NCBI GenBank assembly: GCA_020848615.1
Contig: JADLHW010000059.1
Location: forward strand, 1 to 64,000
DNA length: 64,000 bases
From: Thermoleophilia bacterium
Lineage (GTDB): Bacteria; Actinomycetota; Thermoleophilia; Miltoncostaeales; Miltoncostaeaceae
Direction: 5' to 3'
In this document: piece after piece, positions 32,913-42,372 of the stretch
How the letters are laid out: each line of letters begins with the position of its first letter
Numbering within the stretch: position 1 is the stretch's first letter
The notes under the pieces: model-generated
Database searches by the model: none
Told to the model about the DNA's origin: nothing
Seen by the model: the letters and a program-made list of their open reading frames with translations, nothing else
Position numbers and translations under genes: made by a program

Positions 32913-33344
32913 ATGAGCACCGACGCCGCCGACGGCCCCGACCGGAACCTCTCCGCCGCCCTGGAGGAGGTGGGCGACCGGTGGACGCTGCTCATCGTCA
33001 ACGCCCTGCTGGACGGACCCGGGCGGTTCGGGGACCTGCAGGCCGCGCTGGGCGGCATCGCCCCGAACGTGCTCACCCAGCGCCTGCGCCACCTGCAGGC
33101 GGCGGGCCTGGTGTCCGCAGAGCCGTACAGCCGGCGGCCGCCGCGGATGGTGTACGAGCTCACCGGCCCCGGGCGCGAGCTGGCCGGGCCGCTGCGGCTG
33201 CTGGCCGACTGGGGCGCGCGGCGGGCGGGCGGCGCCCCGGGGGTGCGGCACGACGTGTGCGGCACGGCCCTGGAGGCGCGCTGGTGGTGTCCCACCTGCG
33301 AGGTGGTCGTGGACGATCCGGGCGAGGAACTGCACCGCCTCTGA
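32913..33344 (+). CDS. HxlR-family winged-helix regulator with Cys-rich C-terminus
   Basis: A 143-residue protein. The HxlR domain (about 12-100) is clear: [51 protein letters not shown]. An extension of about 35 residues has three cysteines ([19 protein letters not shown]), resembling a zinc ribbon or redox site. It probably binds the palindrome between it and the divergent pseudoprotease gene and controls both. Confidence 0.88.
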   Translation: MSTDAADGPDRNLSAALEEVGDRWTLLIVNALLDGPGRFGDLQAALGGIAPNVLTQRLRHLQAAGLVSAEPYSRRPPRMVYELTGPGRELAGPLRLLADWGARRAGGAPGVRHDVCGTALEARWWCPTCEVVVDDPGEELHRL

Positions 33345-33474
33345 CCGGCGGGCGGCCCCGACGCTCAAGTCCCGCGCGCCGCCGCCGAGGTGGCGGTCGA
33401 ACGGAGTGCCCACCCTCCCCCCGGGCGGCAGGGCTCCGGAACCCCCCGCATCGTCCGCCCCGAGGGAGGTTTCC

Positions 33475-34818
33475 GTGTCGCCGTCCACCATCTCGCGCCC
33501 GCCCGCGGCCCACGCCGCGCCCGCGTCCGCACACGGCGATCCGGGGGCCGCGGCACCGGAGCCGCCGGTCGACCGCATCGGGATGCTGCGCATCGACGCC
33601 GACACGTTCGCCGTGATGCGGGAGGCCGGTCCCGTGCTGCGGGAATGCGTCGACGAGATGGTCGAGCGGTTCTACGCCCGCGTGGGCGACACGCCGTCGC
33701 TGGTGGAGATCGTGTCGCGGAACTCCAGCATCGAGCGCCTGTCGGGGACCCTGCGGCAGTACATCCTGGACTTCCTCACCACCGACCTGGGCCCGGAGCA
33801 CGTGGCCGCCAGGAACCGCATCTCGGCGATCCACGACCGCATCAACCTGCCCGTCGAGGTCTACATCTTCCAGTTCCAGGCGATCCGGGAGGTCTGGACG
33901 CAGACGGTCCTCCTCGCCACCCGCGGGTTCCGGCCGCGGCTCAGGCGCCCCGCCCACGAGTACATCGCGGCGTTCGACAAGATGCTCACCTTCGACGCGG
34001 GCCTGGTGACCCAGGTGTTCATGCACGCCCGGCAGGAGCGGGTGGAGCGGGCGCTGCAGGACGTGCGCGAGCAGCAGGACGCCACCGGGCGCGTCGCCCG
34101 CGAGCTGAACGACCTGGCCGGGCAGCTCGCGGCCGCCGCACAGCAGTCCTCCGCCGCGATCCAGGAGATGAGCGCCACCGCCGAGCAGGTCGCCGGTGAG
34201 GTGGGGCAGGCGTCCCAGCAGACCAGCGCGGCGAACGGCCGCGTGCAGGAGGGCCTGTCGGCCGTCGAGGACGCCGACGCGGCGGTGTCGCACGTGCGGG
34301 ACGCGTCCCGGGAGGTGGCGGGCGCGGCCGGTGACCTGGACGAGGCCTCCGGCCGGATCGCCCGGATCGCGGGGATCCTCGAGCAGACCGCCAAGCAGAT
34401 CAACCTGCTCGCCCTGAACGCGGCGATCGAGGCGGCCCGCGCGGGCGAGGCCGGCCGCGGCTTCGCGGTGGTCGCCGACCAGGTGCGGGTCCTCGCCGAG
34501 GCGACCTCACAGCACCTGGTGGAGGCCGAGGCCGCGGTGCGGGCGATGCAGGGGTCGGTGGCCCAGGTGCGGTCGGCGGGCGAGAGCGCCGCCGCGCAGG
34601 TCGAGGCCCTGGAGGACGCCACGGGTACGGTGCGCGGGCGGTTCACGGTGATCGCGGAGGCGTTCGGCACCAGCGACCGGGCCCTCACGACCATCGCCGC
34701 CGCCTCCCAGCAGGTGGCGGCGGGCGCCGGGGAGACCGGCCGCGCGTCATCGGAGGTCGCGAAGCTCGCGGAGGATGTGAAGGCCGTCGCCGACGGCCTG
34801 TCCTTCCAGGGTCAGTAG
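33475..34818 (+). CDS. Globin-coupled soluble chemoreceptor (HemAT-like)
   Basis: A 447-residue protein with no membrane segment. The N-terminal part (about 40-200) is a protoglobin sensor domain; [29 protein letters not shown] carries the likely haem-ligating His near 120. The C-terminal part (about 205-447) is a methyl-accepting chemotaxis signalling domain with the conserved hairpin [20 protein letters not shown] and [16 protein letters not shown]. It probably senses oxygen or another gas ligand. GTG at 33475 is chosen for the strong GAGGGAGG upstream. No CheA, CheW or methyltransferase gene is in the window. Confidence 0.9.
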   Translation: MSPSTISRPPAAHAAPASAHGDPGAAAPEPPVDRIGMLRIDADTFAVMREAGPVLRECVDEMVERFYARVGDTPSLVEIVSRNSSIERLSGTLRQYILDFLTTDLGPEHVAARNRISAIHDRINLPVEVYIFQFQAIREVWTQTVLLATRGFRPRLRRPAHEYIAAFDKMLTFDAGLVTQVFMHARQERVERALQDVREQQDATGRVARELNDLAGQLAAAAQQSSAAIQEMSATAEQVAGEVGQASQQTSAANGRVQEGLSAVEDADAAVSHVRDASREVAGAAGDLDEASGRIARIAGILEQTAKQINLLALNAAIEAARAGEAGRGFAVVADQVRVLAEATSQHLVEAEAAVRAMQGSVAQVRSAGESAAAQVEALEDATGTVRGRFTVIAEAFGTSDRALTTIAAASQQVAAGAGETGRASSEVAKLAEDVKAVADGLSFQGQ

Positions 34819-34976
34819 GGGCTGTCGGGGTCCGGGCCGCCCGGCCCGGGCCCGCCCCGCTCGTCCGGCGCGGGCATCATCCCCGTGCCGAACCACACGC
34901 CGGCCAGGAGGATGCCGGCGACCACGAGGCCGAGCAGGATGACCAGCCCCGCGATGATGAGCCCGACGGTGATCAC
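34812..34976 (-). CDS. Small single-pass membrane protein, 54 residues
   Basis: Translates as [20 protein letters not shown], followed by [21 protein letters not shown] and a Gly/Pro/Asp tail ending PDSPY. One membrane helix spans about residues 3-30. The GTG start has TAGAGT exactly 6 nt upstream, so a leaderless mRNA is likely. Its end overlaps the convergent chemoreceptor stop and its start is divergent from mutS2. Function unknown. Confidence 0.6.
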   Translation of the reverse strand: MITVGLIIAGLVILLGLVVAGILLAGVWFGTGMMPAPDERGGPGPGGPDPDSPY

Positions 34977-34982
34977 GCCGCG

Positions 34983-34988
34983 ACTCTA
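34983..34988 (-). promoter_or_regulatory. -10 box of a leaderless promoter
   Basis: TAGAGT on the minus strand, exactly 6 nt before the GTG at 34976. A TACCAT box on the plus strand at 35005-35010 serves mutS2, 8 nt before its ATG. Confidence 0.5.
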
Positions 34989-35018
34989 GCGGGTCGGGCT
35001 CATCTACCATCCGGGCCG

Positions 35019-37430
35019 ATGGACCGCCGCAGCCAGGACCTGCTGGAGCTCCCCGCCGTGCGCCTGCGGCTGGCCGGACAGGCCTCGTTCGCGGGTGGCC
35101 GCCTGCTGGCGGAGGCCTTGGAGCCCGCCACCGACCCGCACGAGGTGGCGGCGTTGCGCGCCGAGACCGAGGAGGCGTGGCGGCTGGAGGAGACCACGGT
35201 CTCCGGGCCCGGCGGCGCCCAGGACGTCCGTGGGGCCGTGGAGGCCGCCGCGCGCGGCGCCGCCCTGCCGGTGGAGGACCTGGAGCGGATCCTTCTGACC
35301 ATCGGCGTGGCCCTGGAGGTGCGCACCGGCGTGGGGTCCCGGGAGGACCTGGCGCCGTCCCTGGCGGAGCGGCTGGCGGTGGGTGTGGAGCCCGTGTCAC
35401 TGCAGCGCGTCGCGTCGGCGCTGGAGCGCGCCCTGGACCGGCGCGGCGGGTTGCTGGACACCGCCACCCCGGAGCTGTCGGACCTGCGCCGCCGGGTGTC
35501 CGCCACCCGCCGTGAGGCCGCGGACACGCTGCGCCGTCTGGCGTCCCGGCTCACCAAGCACCTGCAGGAGAGCTTCACCACCGAGCGCTCGGGCCGGCCG
35601 GTGCTGGCCGTGAAGGCCACCTCGCGCAGCGCGGTGCCGGGCATCGTGCACGACAGCTCCGGATCCGGGCAGACGATCTTCGTGGAGCCCTTCGAGGTGG
35701 TGGAGGCGAACAACCGCCGCCGTGAGGTGGAGGCGATGGAGGCCGCCGAGGTGCAGCGCATCCTCGCGGAGCTGTCGCGGCTGGTGGGGGAGGCCGAGGG
35801 ACGGCTGACGGCGGCCGTCGACGCCCTCGCCCACCACGACCTCGCCCTCGCCCGTGCGCGCCTGTCGCGGCAGTGGCGCGGGTGCGTGGTGGAGGAGTCC
35901 GCGCATGTGGAGCTGCTCGCGGCCCGCCATCCGCTGCTGGACCCGGGCACGGCGGTGCCCATCGACGTGCCCCTGGCCGGGGTGCGGGCACTGGTGGTGA
36001 GCGGCCCGAACACCGGCGGCAAGACCGTCGCGCTGAAGACCCTCGGCCTGTTCGCGATGCTCGCCCAGTGCGGGCTGCGGGTGCCGGCCCGGAGCGCCCG
36101 GCTGCCGGTGTTCTCCCAGGTGCTGGCCGATATCGGCGACGACCAGTCGATCGCGCAGAGCCTGTCGACGTTCAGCGCCCACGTGCGGCGGCTGGTGGGG
36201 ATGCTGGAGGCCGCCGCCCCCGGGACGCTGGTGCTGCTGGACGAGGTGGCGGGCGGCACGGACCCGGAGGAGGGCGGGCCCCTCGCGCAGGCCGTCATCC
36301 GGGGCCTGGTGCGGCGCGGCGCGATGGTGCTGGCCACCACCCACCTGGGGGCCCTGAAGGAGTGGGCGGCGTCCACGGAGGGCGCGCGGAACGCCGCGGT
36401 GGCGATGGACCCGGAGACGCTGCGGCCCCGGTACGCGATCCACATCGGCGAACCGGGGGCCTCGCACGCCCTGGACATCGCGACGGGCCTGGGCCTGGAC
36501 CCGGAGGTGATCGCCGAGGCGCGGGCCGCGATGACGCCGGAGCGCCGCCGCGCCGACGACCTGGTGCGTGCCGCGCAGGAGGCGCGGGCCGCCGCCGGCC
36601 GGGAGCTGGAGGCCGCACGCGCCGAACGGGAACGCGCCGAGCGGGCCCGGCAGGAGGCCGAGGCGCGCCTGGGGGACCTGGAGTTCCGGCTGCAGAAGGC
36701 CCGCGCGGACGCGGAGCGGCAGCGGGAGGAGGCCCGCGCGAAGGCGCAGGCCGAGCTCACGGCCGCCAGCCGGGAGTTGCGGGAGCTGCGCCGGCAGATC
36801 AGCGCCGCCCGCCGCGCCGAGGGCCAGCGGTCACGGGCACCCGAAGGCGACCGGGAGACCGCCCGGGCCGGCGACCGGGACCGCCGCCTGGGTGCGGCGT
36901 CCGACGCCGAGCGCCGGGCGCGTGCCGCCCTCGCCGCCTCCGCCCCGGAGGTCGGCGGTGACGTCGCGGTCGGCGACCCGGTGCGGGATCCGTCCATGGG
37001 CTTCCGCGGGGTGGTCGTGGCCATCGAGGGCGGCCACGCGGAGGTGCAGGGCGAGCGGATGCGCGTGCGCGTGCCCCTGGAGCGCCTGGTGCGTGACGGC
37101 CGTGGCCGGCCGGCGGCGACGCCCCGGCCGGTGGCCGAGCGGCGGCCCGAGGTGCGGGCCGTGCCGGCGGAGGTGGACGTGCGCGGCGAACGCGCCGAGG
37201 CCGCGCGGGCGATGGTGCGGGAGGCGGTGGACGCCGCGGCGATGGTGGGCCGCGGGCGGATCCGGGTGATCCACGGGCACGGCACCGGTGCCCTGCGGGC
37301 GGCGGTGCGGCAGGAGCTGGAGCGCCATCCCCTGGTGGAGCGCGCGGAGCCGGCGCCGCAGAACGAGGGCGGTGACGGCGCGACCTACGCGGTCATCGAC
37401 GCCGAGGCGGACGCGGCGCCCGCCGTGTGA
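35019..37430 (+). CDS. mutS2: MutS2 family ATPase with Smr nuclease domain
   Basis: An 803-residue MutS2. The MutS core lacks the mismatch-recognition domain. The ATPase has Walker A GPNTGGKTVALKTL near 330, the ST motif DIGDDQSIAQSLSTFSAH, Walker B LVLLDEVAGGTDPEEG and LATTHLGALKEWA. A long coiled coil (about 510-630) leads to a KOW-like beta domain and the C-terminal Smr domain with VDVRGERAEAA and IHGHGTGALR. Known roles of the family are suppression of homologous recombination and splitting of collided ribosomes. Its stop is 3 nt from the convergent stop of the reductase gene. Confidence 0.95.
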   Translation: MDRRSQDLLELPAVRLRLAGQASFAGGRLLAEALEPATDPHEVAALRAETEEAWRLEETTVSGPGGAQDVRGAVEAAARGAALPVEDLERILLTIGVALEVRTGVGSREDLAPSLAERLAVGVEPVSLQRVASALERALDRRGGLLDTATPELSDLRRRVSATRREAADTLRRLASRLTKHLQESFTTERSGRPVLAVKATSRSAVPGIVHDSSGSGQTIFVEPFEVVEANNRRREVEAMEAAEVQRILAELSRLVGEAEGRLTAAVDALAHHDLALARARLSRQWRGCVVEESAHVELLAARHPLLDPGTAVPIDVPLAGVRALVVSGPNTGGKTVALKTLGLFAMLAQCGLRVPARSARLPVFSQVLADIGDDQSIAQSLSTFSAHVRRLVGMLEAAAPGTLVLLDEVAGGTDPEEGGPLAQAVIRGLVRRGAMVLATTHLGALKEWAASTEGARNAAVAMDPETLRPRYAIHIGEPGASHALDIATGLGLDPEVIAEARAAMTPERRRADDLVRAAQEARAAAGRELEAARAERERAERARQEAEARLGDLEFRLQKARADAERQREEARAKAQAELTAASRELRELRRQISAARRAEGQRSRAPEGDRETARAGDRDRRLGAASDAERRARAALAASAPEVGGDVAVGDPVRDPSMGFRGVVVAIEGGHAEVQGERMRVRVPLERLVRDGRGRPAATPRPVAERRPEVRAVPAEVDVRGERAEAARAMVREAVDAAAMVGRGRIRVIHGHGTGALRAAVRQELERHPLVERAEPAPQNEGGDGATYAVIDAEADAAPAV

Positions 37431-37433
37431 GCG

Positions 37434-37979
37434 TCAGGCCCGGGGGCCCGCCACGTCGTACCAGGCGCACACGAACGCCCGGTTCCGGTCGACGCGGGTG
37501 AGGCGCAGGTCGATGGGGGCCGGCAGGAGCGGCCGTCCCGCTCCGAGGGTGACGGGCGCGATGGACACGCGGATCTCATCCAGCAGCCCGGCGCGCGCCA
37601 GGTCGACCGCCAGCTGCCCGCCGCCCACCACCCACAGGTCCCGGCCGCCCGCGGCCTCGGTCATCCGCGCGTGCACCTCGGCGATGTCGCCGGAGGCGAA
37701 GCGGATGTCGGCGCCCTGCACGGGATCGGCGTCGCGGTGGGTCATCACCCATGTCGGCACGGCGTAGTACCAGGGCTCCCCGCTGCTGGCCATGTGCGCG
37801 CGCACCCAGTCGTAGGTGGTGCGGCCCATCACCAGGGCCCCCACCTCCCGCATGAACGCCTCGGGGCTCAGGGCGCCCTGAGGATCGTGGTCCTGGGTGA
37901 GCAGCCAGTCCATGCCGTCGTCCGGGTCGGCGAGGAACCCGTCGAGGGTGGTGGCGGTGAAGTAGACGGTGCGGCTCAT
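37434..37979 (-). CDS. Dihydrofolate reductase-like/RibD C-terminal domain protein
   Basis: A 181-residue protein of the RibD_C/YyaP-YwjB type: SRTVYFTATTLDGFLADPDDGMDWL, ALVMGRTTYDWV, DLWVVGGGQLAVDLARAGLLDEIRVSIAPVTLGAGRPLL. The GGG motif and the last strand match NADPH-binding reductases of this superfamily. It is a stand-alone copy without a deaminase domain, so its substrate is unknown. GAGGAG precedes the ATG. Confidence 0.88.
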   Translation of the reverse strand: MSRTVYFTATTLDGFLADPDDGMDWLLTQDHDPQGALSPEAFMREVGALVMGRTTYDWVRAHMASSGEPWYYAVPTWVMTHRDADPVQGADIRFASGDIAEVHARMTEAAGGRDLWVVGGGQLAVDLARAGLLDEIRVSIAPVTLGAGRPLLPAPIDLRLTRVDRNRAFVCAWYDVAGPRA

Positions 37980-38112
37980 GCGGCTCCTCGAGCGGCGGCG
38001 GACCGGCGATCCGGAGGGTACGAGCGGTGAAGCGCCACGCACCCCGATCCGCGTTCAACTCGGGACGTGGCCTGCCGATTCTGCCTGCAGGTTCCCCCGC
38101 GAGGAAGTGCGC

Positions 38113-40251
38113 ATGCCGCCGGACAGCACGCAGGCACCGTTCCGCGTCGCGATCGCCAACGTCCTCGCCGCGCTGCCGGAGGCCGACGGCGACGGCGTCT
38201 GGCGACTCGACGACCTGGGCATCGAGGTGGTGATCGACCCGGTCCTCCGGGAGACCGCCGGGAACCCGCTGGCGCCCCGCATCGCCGACGCGTGCCGGCG
38301 CGCGGGGTGGGACGGGTGCGACCTCTACATCCACCAGATCCCCGAGTACCGGGCGCTCCCGGTGGACGTGTTCTCCACGCCGCGGCGGCGACTGCTGCTC
38401 ACCGGCGACTGGAACCTCGGCGCGGTGACGGCCCGCCTCCTGCGCCCCTGGTTCCCCGCGATCGCCTGCGATCATGCGGGCGTCGAGGCCATGCGCGGCC
38501 TCGGCTACCAAACGGTCATCCCGCAACTCGTGTGGGGCTGGGACCCGGTCACCTGGCCCCTCGCCGCGCCGCGGTCCCGCCGTGACATCGACGTGCTGTT
38601 CGTCGGGAACCGGAACCCCGCGATCCACGCGGAGCGGGAGCGACGCCTCGCCATGCTGGCACGCTCCGCGCCGGGACGCGACGTCCGGATCGTGACCGAC
38701 GTCCACGGGTCCCGGAACCACGAGCTCCACACCAGGGCGAAGCTCGTCTTCAACTACTCGGTCCGCGGCGAGGCGAACATGCGCAGCTTCGAGGCCGCGG
38801 CGGCGGGGGCGTGCGTCCTGAACGAGCGGGGGAACCCGACGCTGCCGCGGGTCTTCGAGCCGGGTCGCGACTACGCGGAGTACGACGAGGGGGATCTCGC
38901 CGAGGTCATCTCGGAACTGCTCGGCGACGACCGGCGCCGCGTCACGATCGCGGAGCACGGGCAACGTGTGGTGGCGCGGCACACGTACGCCGATCACTGG
39001 CGGGCGCTGCTCGGGCACCTGGCACGGGAGGTCCCCGGATGGGATGCGCCGCCGGAGCCCGACGAGCGCACCGCGCTCGAGGTGCTGGCGGAGCAGTGGC
39101 GGCTGGCGTCCGCGGCGGTGTACCGGCGGCACATCCGGAGCCTCACGACCCGCCACCCGTCGGCCAGGTATCGGGGCCGCGCCGACCTGCTCGTCCTGCG
39201 CGAGACCGTGGAGGCGGGCGATGGCGCCGCCGCGGAGGCGCCGCGCCTCGTGGACGCGGGCGCGACGCTCGGGGCGCTGGACGATCCCGCCGTGGCGCTC
39301 TGCCTGGCCTGGACCGAGTTCGGGACCGCGGAGTCCGTCGCACGGCCGTCGACGCTCGCCGGTCTCCACTCGGGCCGCTTCGACGAGTTCCGGACCGCGC
39401 TGGAGCGGATCGCGCTCACCCCGGGACCGGAGCACGGGCTGCGCCACGAGCTGTCCACCTGGGCGGAGCGTCAGCTGCGGCTCGTGCGGGCGACGGGCGC
39501 AATCGGGAGGGACGACCCCCGCCGCATCGCGGCATCTCTCGCGGACGACGGCGGCCACCACTCGATGGTGACCCTGCGTGCCCGGGCGCACCTGGCCGCC
39601 GGGGAGATCGATGCGGGAATCGCCGATCTCGTCTGGTGCCTGCGCGACCTGCCGACGGACGTGGAGAGCGCGGTGCTGCTCGGGGAGGCCCTGCGGGCAG
39701 CCGGTCGCCACGAGGAGGCGGTCGCGGTGATCGACGATCTGCGAATGGTCGTCACGCCGGACAACCGGTTCGGTGCCGAGACGCGCGACGCGCTTCACCG
39801 CGCCCGGGCCGCGCTCGCCGCACCGCCCGGCGACCATGCGATCTGCTGGGTGGAGCCGTACGACGCGCATGCCATCGCCGCCATCGTGCGTGCACGGGTC
39901 GCCGGCGGGATCCCGGAGCCGGAGATCCAGTGCGTGGCGGCATCACCCCAGGCCGCGGGCGACCTCCTGGGGGCGTTCTCGTCGGCGCTTGAGGATCTCG
40001 GCGTGGGCGGTGACGACATCGGGGACATCTCGATCGTCGCTCCCGCCGCCGCCCGCTGGGACCGCTGGCGGGACGTCGCGTCCTGCGGGCGCGTGCTGGC
40101 GAGGCGGGGCTCGTTCGAGCATCTGCTGGCCGAGGCGCTCGCTCGGCCCGTGCTCATCCTCGAGGAGCCGCCGGCCGGTGACCTGCTCGGCCCGCCGGGG
40201 CGGGGGCGCGCCACGAGCGGCGCCGCGACGACCGTGGTGGCGGCACGCTGA
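38113..40251 (+). CDS. CgeB-like glycosyltransferase with a helical repeat C-terminus
   Basis: A 712-residue protein. The N-terminal half (about 1-320) has a CgeB/GT-B-like layout: RRLLLTGDWNLGAVTARLL, IDVLFVGNRNPAIHAERERRLAML, and the sugar-nucleotide region RAKLVFNYSVRGEANMRSFEAAAAGACVLNE with the conserved Glu, followed by YDEGDLAEVISELL. The second half is alpha-helical and TPR-like (AEGEIDAGIADLVWCLRDLP-type repeats, EALRAAGRHEEAVAVIDDL). Such proteins glycosylate surface or spore structures; the acceptor is unknown. GAGGAAG lies before the ATG. Codon choice is slightly less biased than that of its neighbours. Confidence 0.8.
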   Translation: MPPDSTQAPFRVAIANVLAALPEADGDGVWRLDDLGIEVVIDPVLRETAGNPLAPRIADACRRAGWDGCDLYIHQIPEYRALPVDVFSTPRRRLLLTGDWNLGAVTARLLRPWFPAIACDHAGVEAMRGLGYQTVIPQLVWGWDPVTWPLAAPRSRRDIDVLFVGNRNPAIHAERERRLAMLARSAPGRDVRIVTDVHGSRNHELHTRAKLVFNYSVRGEANMRSFEAAAAGACVLNERGNPTLPRVFEPGRDYAEYDEGDLAEVISELLGDDRRRVTIAEHGQRVVARHTYADHWRALLGHLAREVPGWDAPPEPDERTALEVLAEQWRLASAAVYRRHIRSLTTRHPSARYRGRADLLVLRETVEAGDGAAAEAPRLVDAGATLGALDDPAVALCLAWTEFGTAESVARPSTLAGLHSGRFDEFRTALERIALTPGPEHGLRHELSTWAERQLRLVRATGAIGRDDPRRIAASLADDGGHHSMVTLRARAHLAAGEIDAGIADLVWCLRDLPTDVESAVLLGEALRAAGRHEEAVAVIDDLRMVVTPDNRFGAETRDALHRARAALAAPPGDHAICWVEPYDAHAIAAIVRARVAGGIPEPEIQCVAASPQAAGDLLGAFSSALEDLGVGGDDIGDISIVAPAAARWDRWRDVASCGRVLARRGSFEHLLAEALARPVLILEEPPAGDLLGPPGRGRATSGAATTVVAAR

Positions 40252-40324
40252 CGGCGGGAATGCCGCGCACGGCCCCACGGGAGGCGGAGCCGCACGGCGG
40301 GCGGCGGTGGTGGTTGAGGGGAAA

Positions 40325-40363
40325 CGGCCCCGAGGGGCCGGAACTGCGGCGCCCGGCCGGGCG
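40325..40363. terminator. Hairpin pair between convergent genes
   Basis: CGGCCCC/GGGGCCG (40325-40340) and the perfect palindrome CGCCCGGCCGGGCG (40350-40363) lie together just before the stop of the opposing gene at 40364. They probably end transcription from both sides. Confidence 0.5.
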
Positions 40364-40723
40364 TCAGGACTGGGGAAGCTCCCCGATGTTGCGGAGGACC
40401 CCGACGTCGGGGGCCATGGTGCGGAACGCGTCGTCCTTCTGGAGGACGCCGACGGTGTACACCGGCGCATCCTGCATGCGGGAGAGCATGGAGGCGGCGT
40501 CACGGCTGCGCGGGACCGCCTTGTAGCAGGCGACCAGGATCGCGTCCGGGCTGGTCTCCTTGGCACGCTCCAGCGGCTTGGGCCACAGGGGGTCCATGAG
40601 GTCGACCTCCCATCCGGCGGCGGTCAATTCCTCCACGGCCTTGTCGGTACCGGGGAAGCGGACCTTGCCCTCCTTGGAGAGGACCTCGTCGGTGGGGACT
40701 GAGAGAAAGAGGAGTTTCGGCAT
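40364..40723 (-). CDS. Hypothetical protein, 119 residues
   Basis: MPKLLFLSVPTDEVLSKEGK, then VEELTAAGWEVDLMDPLW and SPDAILVACYKAVPRSRDAAS: an alternating strand-helix order that looks like a small flavodoxin- or response-regulator-like fold, but no family is recognised. The ATG at 40723 has TAGGGT 7 nt upstream. It is divergent from the nitroreductase gene; a shared function is possible but unproven. Confidence 0.7.
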   Translation of the reverse strand: MPKLLFLSVPTDEVLSKEGKVRFPGTDKAVEELTAAGWEVDLMDPLWPKPLERAKETSPDAILVACYKAVPRSRDAASMLSRMQDAPVYTVGVLQKDDAFRTMAPDVGVLRNIGELPQS

Positions 40724-40730
40724 GCGCCGA

Positions 40731-40736
40731 ACCCTA
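40731..40736 (-). promoter_or_regulatory. -10 box of a leaderless promoter
   Basis: TAGGGT on the minus strand, 7 nt before the ATG at 40723. Confidence 0.45.
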
Positions 40737-40897
40737 CCTGCTGCGGCCTGGAACAGGCGGGGTTCCGCCGCGGGGGGAGTTCGAACCATCCGCTACGAAC
40801 GCCGGTGTTCCGTATAGAGTCACGCCAGACTCGCGCCGCGGCGGGACCCCGCGGTCGCTCGAGGACGAGACCAACCAGAAACGGACCAGGGGGACGC

Positions 40898-41911
40898 GTG
40901 TCGATCAGCGCTTCTGACATCCCGTCAGTGCCGACCCTCAAGGCAATCGGGGACCGTCGGACCATCCGCTACTTCGATCCTGAGCGGAAGGTCGAGGACT
41001 GGAAGATCCAGACCATCCTGCAGGCCGGGCGCCTCGCCTCCTGCCAGGGGAACATCAACGCCACCGAGGCCATCGTCGTCACCCGCGACACCTGCGATCT
41101 GTGGGATGAGATCGAGGAGTGCGTCTCGGGCTTCAACGTCCAGATCATCAACCAGAGCTCCCACCTGGTGTTCTGGCTCACGAACCTGAACGCGTGGTAC
41201 GGCCGCGCCAACGACGGTCTTTCGACCCTCGCTCTTTCCGGCGCCCTCACGAAGTACCACGGCTGGAACTACGAGTTCACGATGACGCAGACCGTGCCGC
41301 GTCTCATGAGCTTCCCCACCGAGCGCACCGAGACCCTGCTGCGGTTCGAGTCGGGCCAGGCCGTCGGCCAGGCCACCCTCGCCGCGAGCGCCCTCGACGT
41401 CGGCTCGATCCTCATCGCCTTCGGCCGTAAGCCGGGCGGCATCGAGAAGGCGTTCGGCCTCCCGCCGAACATGAAGTTCACCTGGGGCCACGCCCTCGGC
41501 TACGCGCTCGAGGACAAGAAGGCCGGTGGGCAGCGTGTCCGCCTGAAGTTCGAGAAGCTGTTCCACAAGGACGCGTACGGCACCCCGTACATGCCGGACC
41601 CCGCCGTCGACGCGGCCCTCAAGGACGTCGGCATGATCCAGGAGCAGGCGCCGCTGCCGGGCCGCTTCGAGGAGATCGACGCGCTGGCCACCAAGTTCTC
41701 CCGTGACCCGGGCGTGGTGTCGTGGCCGGAGCGTGAGATCAAGCGTCTCATCGCCGACGACGACTGGGACTTCGGCCCCAACATCAAGGCGCGCGCGGAG
41801 CAGGTCCTGCGCGAGGGCTCCCTCCCGGACTACCCCGAGGAGATGAAGGAGACCTTCCGCAAGCTCATGGAGGAGCGCGGCCTGGACGTCAAGAAGTACC
41901 TGGGCGAGTGA
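40898..41911 (+). CDS. Nitroreductase-like flavoprotein
   Basis: A 337-residue protein. The N-terminal motif TLKAIGDRRTIRYFDPERKVEDWKIQTILQAGRLASCQGN fits the FMN-binding start of nitroreductases, and QAVGQATLAASALDVGSILIAFGRKPGGIEKAFGLP fits the second half of the fold. An insertion rich in Trp, Tyr and Asn (LNAWYGRANDGLS to YHGWNYEF) and a C-terminal extension of about 80 residues make it larger than typical members. It probably reduces an organic substrate with NAD(P)H or a deazaflavin. GTG at 40898 follows CAGGGGGA. The codon choice (many CGT, AAG, CTC) hints at high expression. Confidence 0.8.
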   Translation: MSISASDIPSVPTLKAIGDRRTIRYFDPERKVEDWKIQTILQAGRLASCQGNINATEAIVVTRDTCDLWDEIEECVSGFNVQIINQSSHLVFWLTNLNAWYGRANDGLSTLALSGALTKYHGWNYEFTMTQTVPRLMSFPTERTETLLRFESGQAVGQATLAASALDVGSILIAFGRKPGGIEKAFGLPPNMKFTWGHALGYALEDKKAGGQRVRLKFEKLFHKDAYGTPYMPDPAVDAALKDVGMIQEQAPLPGRFEEIDALATKFSRDPGVVSWPEREIKRLIADDDWDFGPNIKARAEQVLREGSLPDYPEEMKETFRKLMEERGLDVKKYLGE

Positions 41912-41923
41912 TCGTCCGCCCGT

Positions 41924-41954
41924 CGCGCGGGACCGGTTCGCCCGGTCCCGCGCG
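41924..41954 (+). terminator. Strong hairpin after the nitroreductase gene
   Basis: A perfect 13-bp stem (41924-41936 with 41942-41954, centred on GGGACCGG) closes a 5-nt loop, 13 nt after the stop codon. There is no T-tract. Any translation of the following lipoprotein from the GTG at 41908 would have to run through it. Confidence 0.75.
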
Positions 41955-42001
41955 TCGGCGCACCGCGGCCCGCGTCGCGGCGCTGGCCTGCGCGCCGGGC
42001 G

Positions 42002-42307
42002 ATGCTGCTGGTGCTCCCCGGTTGCTCGTTCTCGACCGGCGGCGACACGCTCGGCAGCGACAAGCTCGAGCGTGAGATCGCGAAGGGCATCAAGGAACAG
42101 CTGAACGTCGACGCGACCGTCACGTGCCCTGACGACGTCAAGCTGACGGCCGGCGACGTGTTCGAGTGCGAGGCGTCGGCCAATGGCAGCACCGCCACGG
42201 TCACCGTCACCCAGAAGGACGACAAGGGCAATGTGGACTGGAGGCTCAACGCCGGGACGTCCACCACCCCGACCGGCACGACCGGCACGACCGGCACGAC
42301 CCCGTAG
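42002..42307 (+). CDS. DUF4333 lipoprotein
   Basis: A 101-residue frame from ATG 42002: MLLVLPGCSFSTGG, with LPGC as a plausible lipobox, then KLEREIAKGIKEQLNVDATVTCPDDVKLTAGDVFECEA, a DUF4333 domain with its two cysteines, and a repeated Gly-Thr tail. Only 7 residues precede the lipobox Cys, too short for a signal peptide. In another frame the bases just upstream read RRRTAARVAALACAPG, an ideal n- and h-region, so a one-base frameshift near 41995-42001 may have split the gene (in that frame GTG at 41908 overlaps the nitroreductase stop). Confidence 0.65.
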   Translation: MLLVLPGCSFSTGGDTLGSDKLEREIAKGIKEQLNVDATVTCPDDVKLTAGDVFECEASANGSTATVTVTQKDDKGNVDWRLNAGTSTTPTGTTGTTGTTP

Positions 42308-42372
42308 GTTCCGCCGCCGCCCGCACGCCAGGGCGCGATGTCGGCGACCGCGCACGACCCGCCTCGCCTCGG

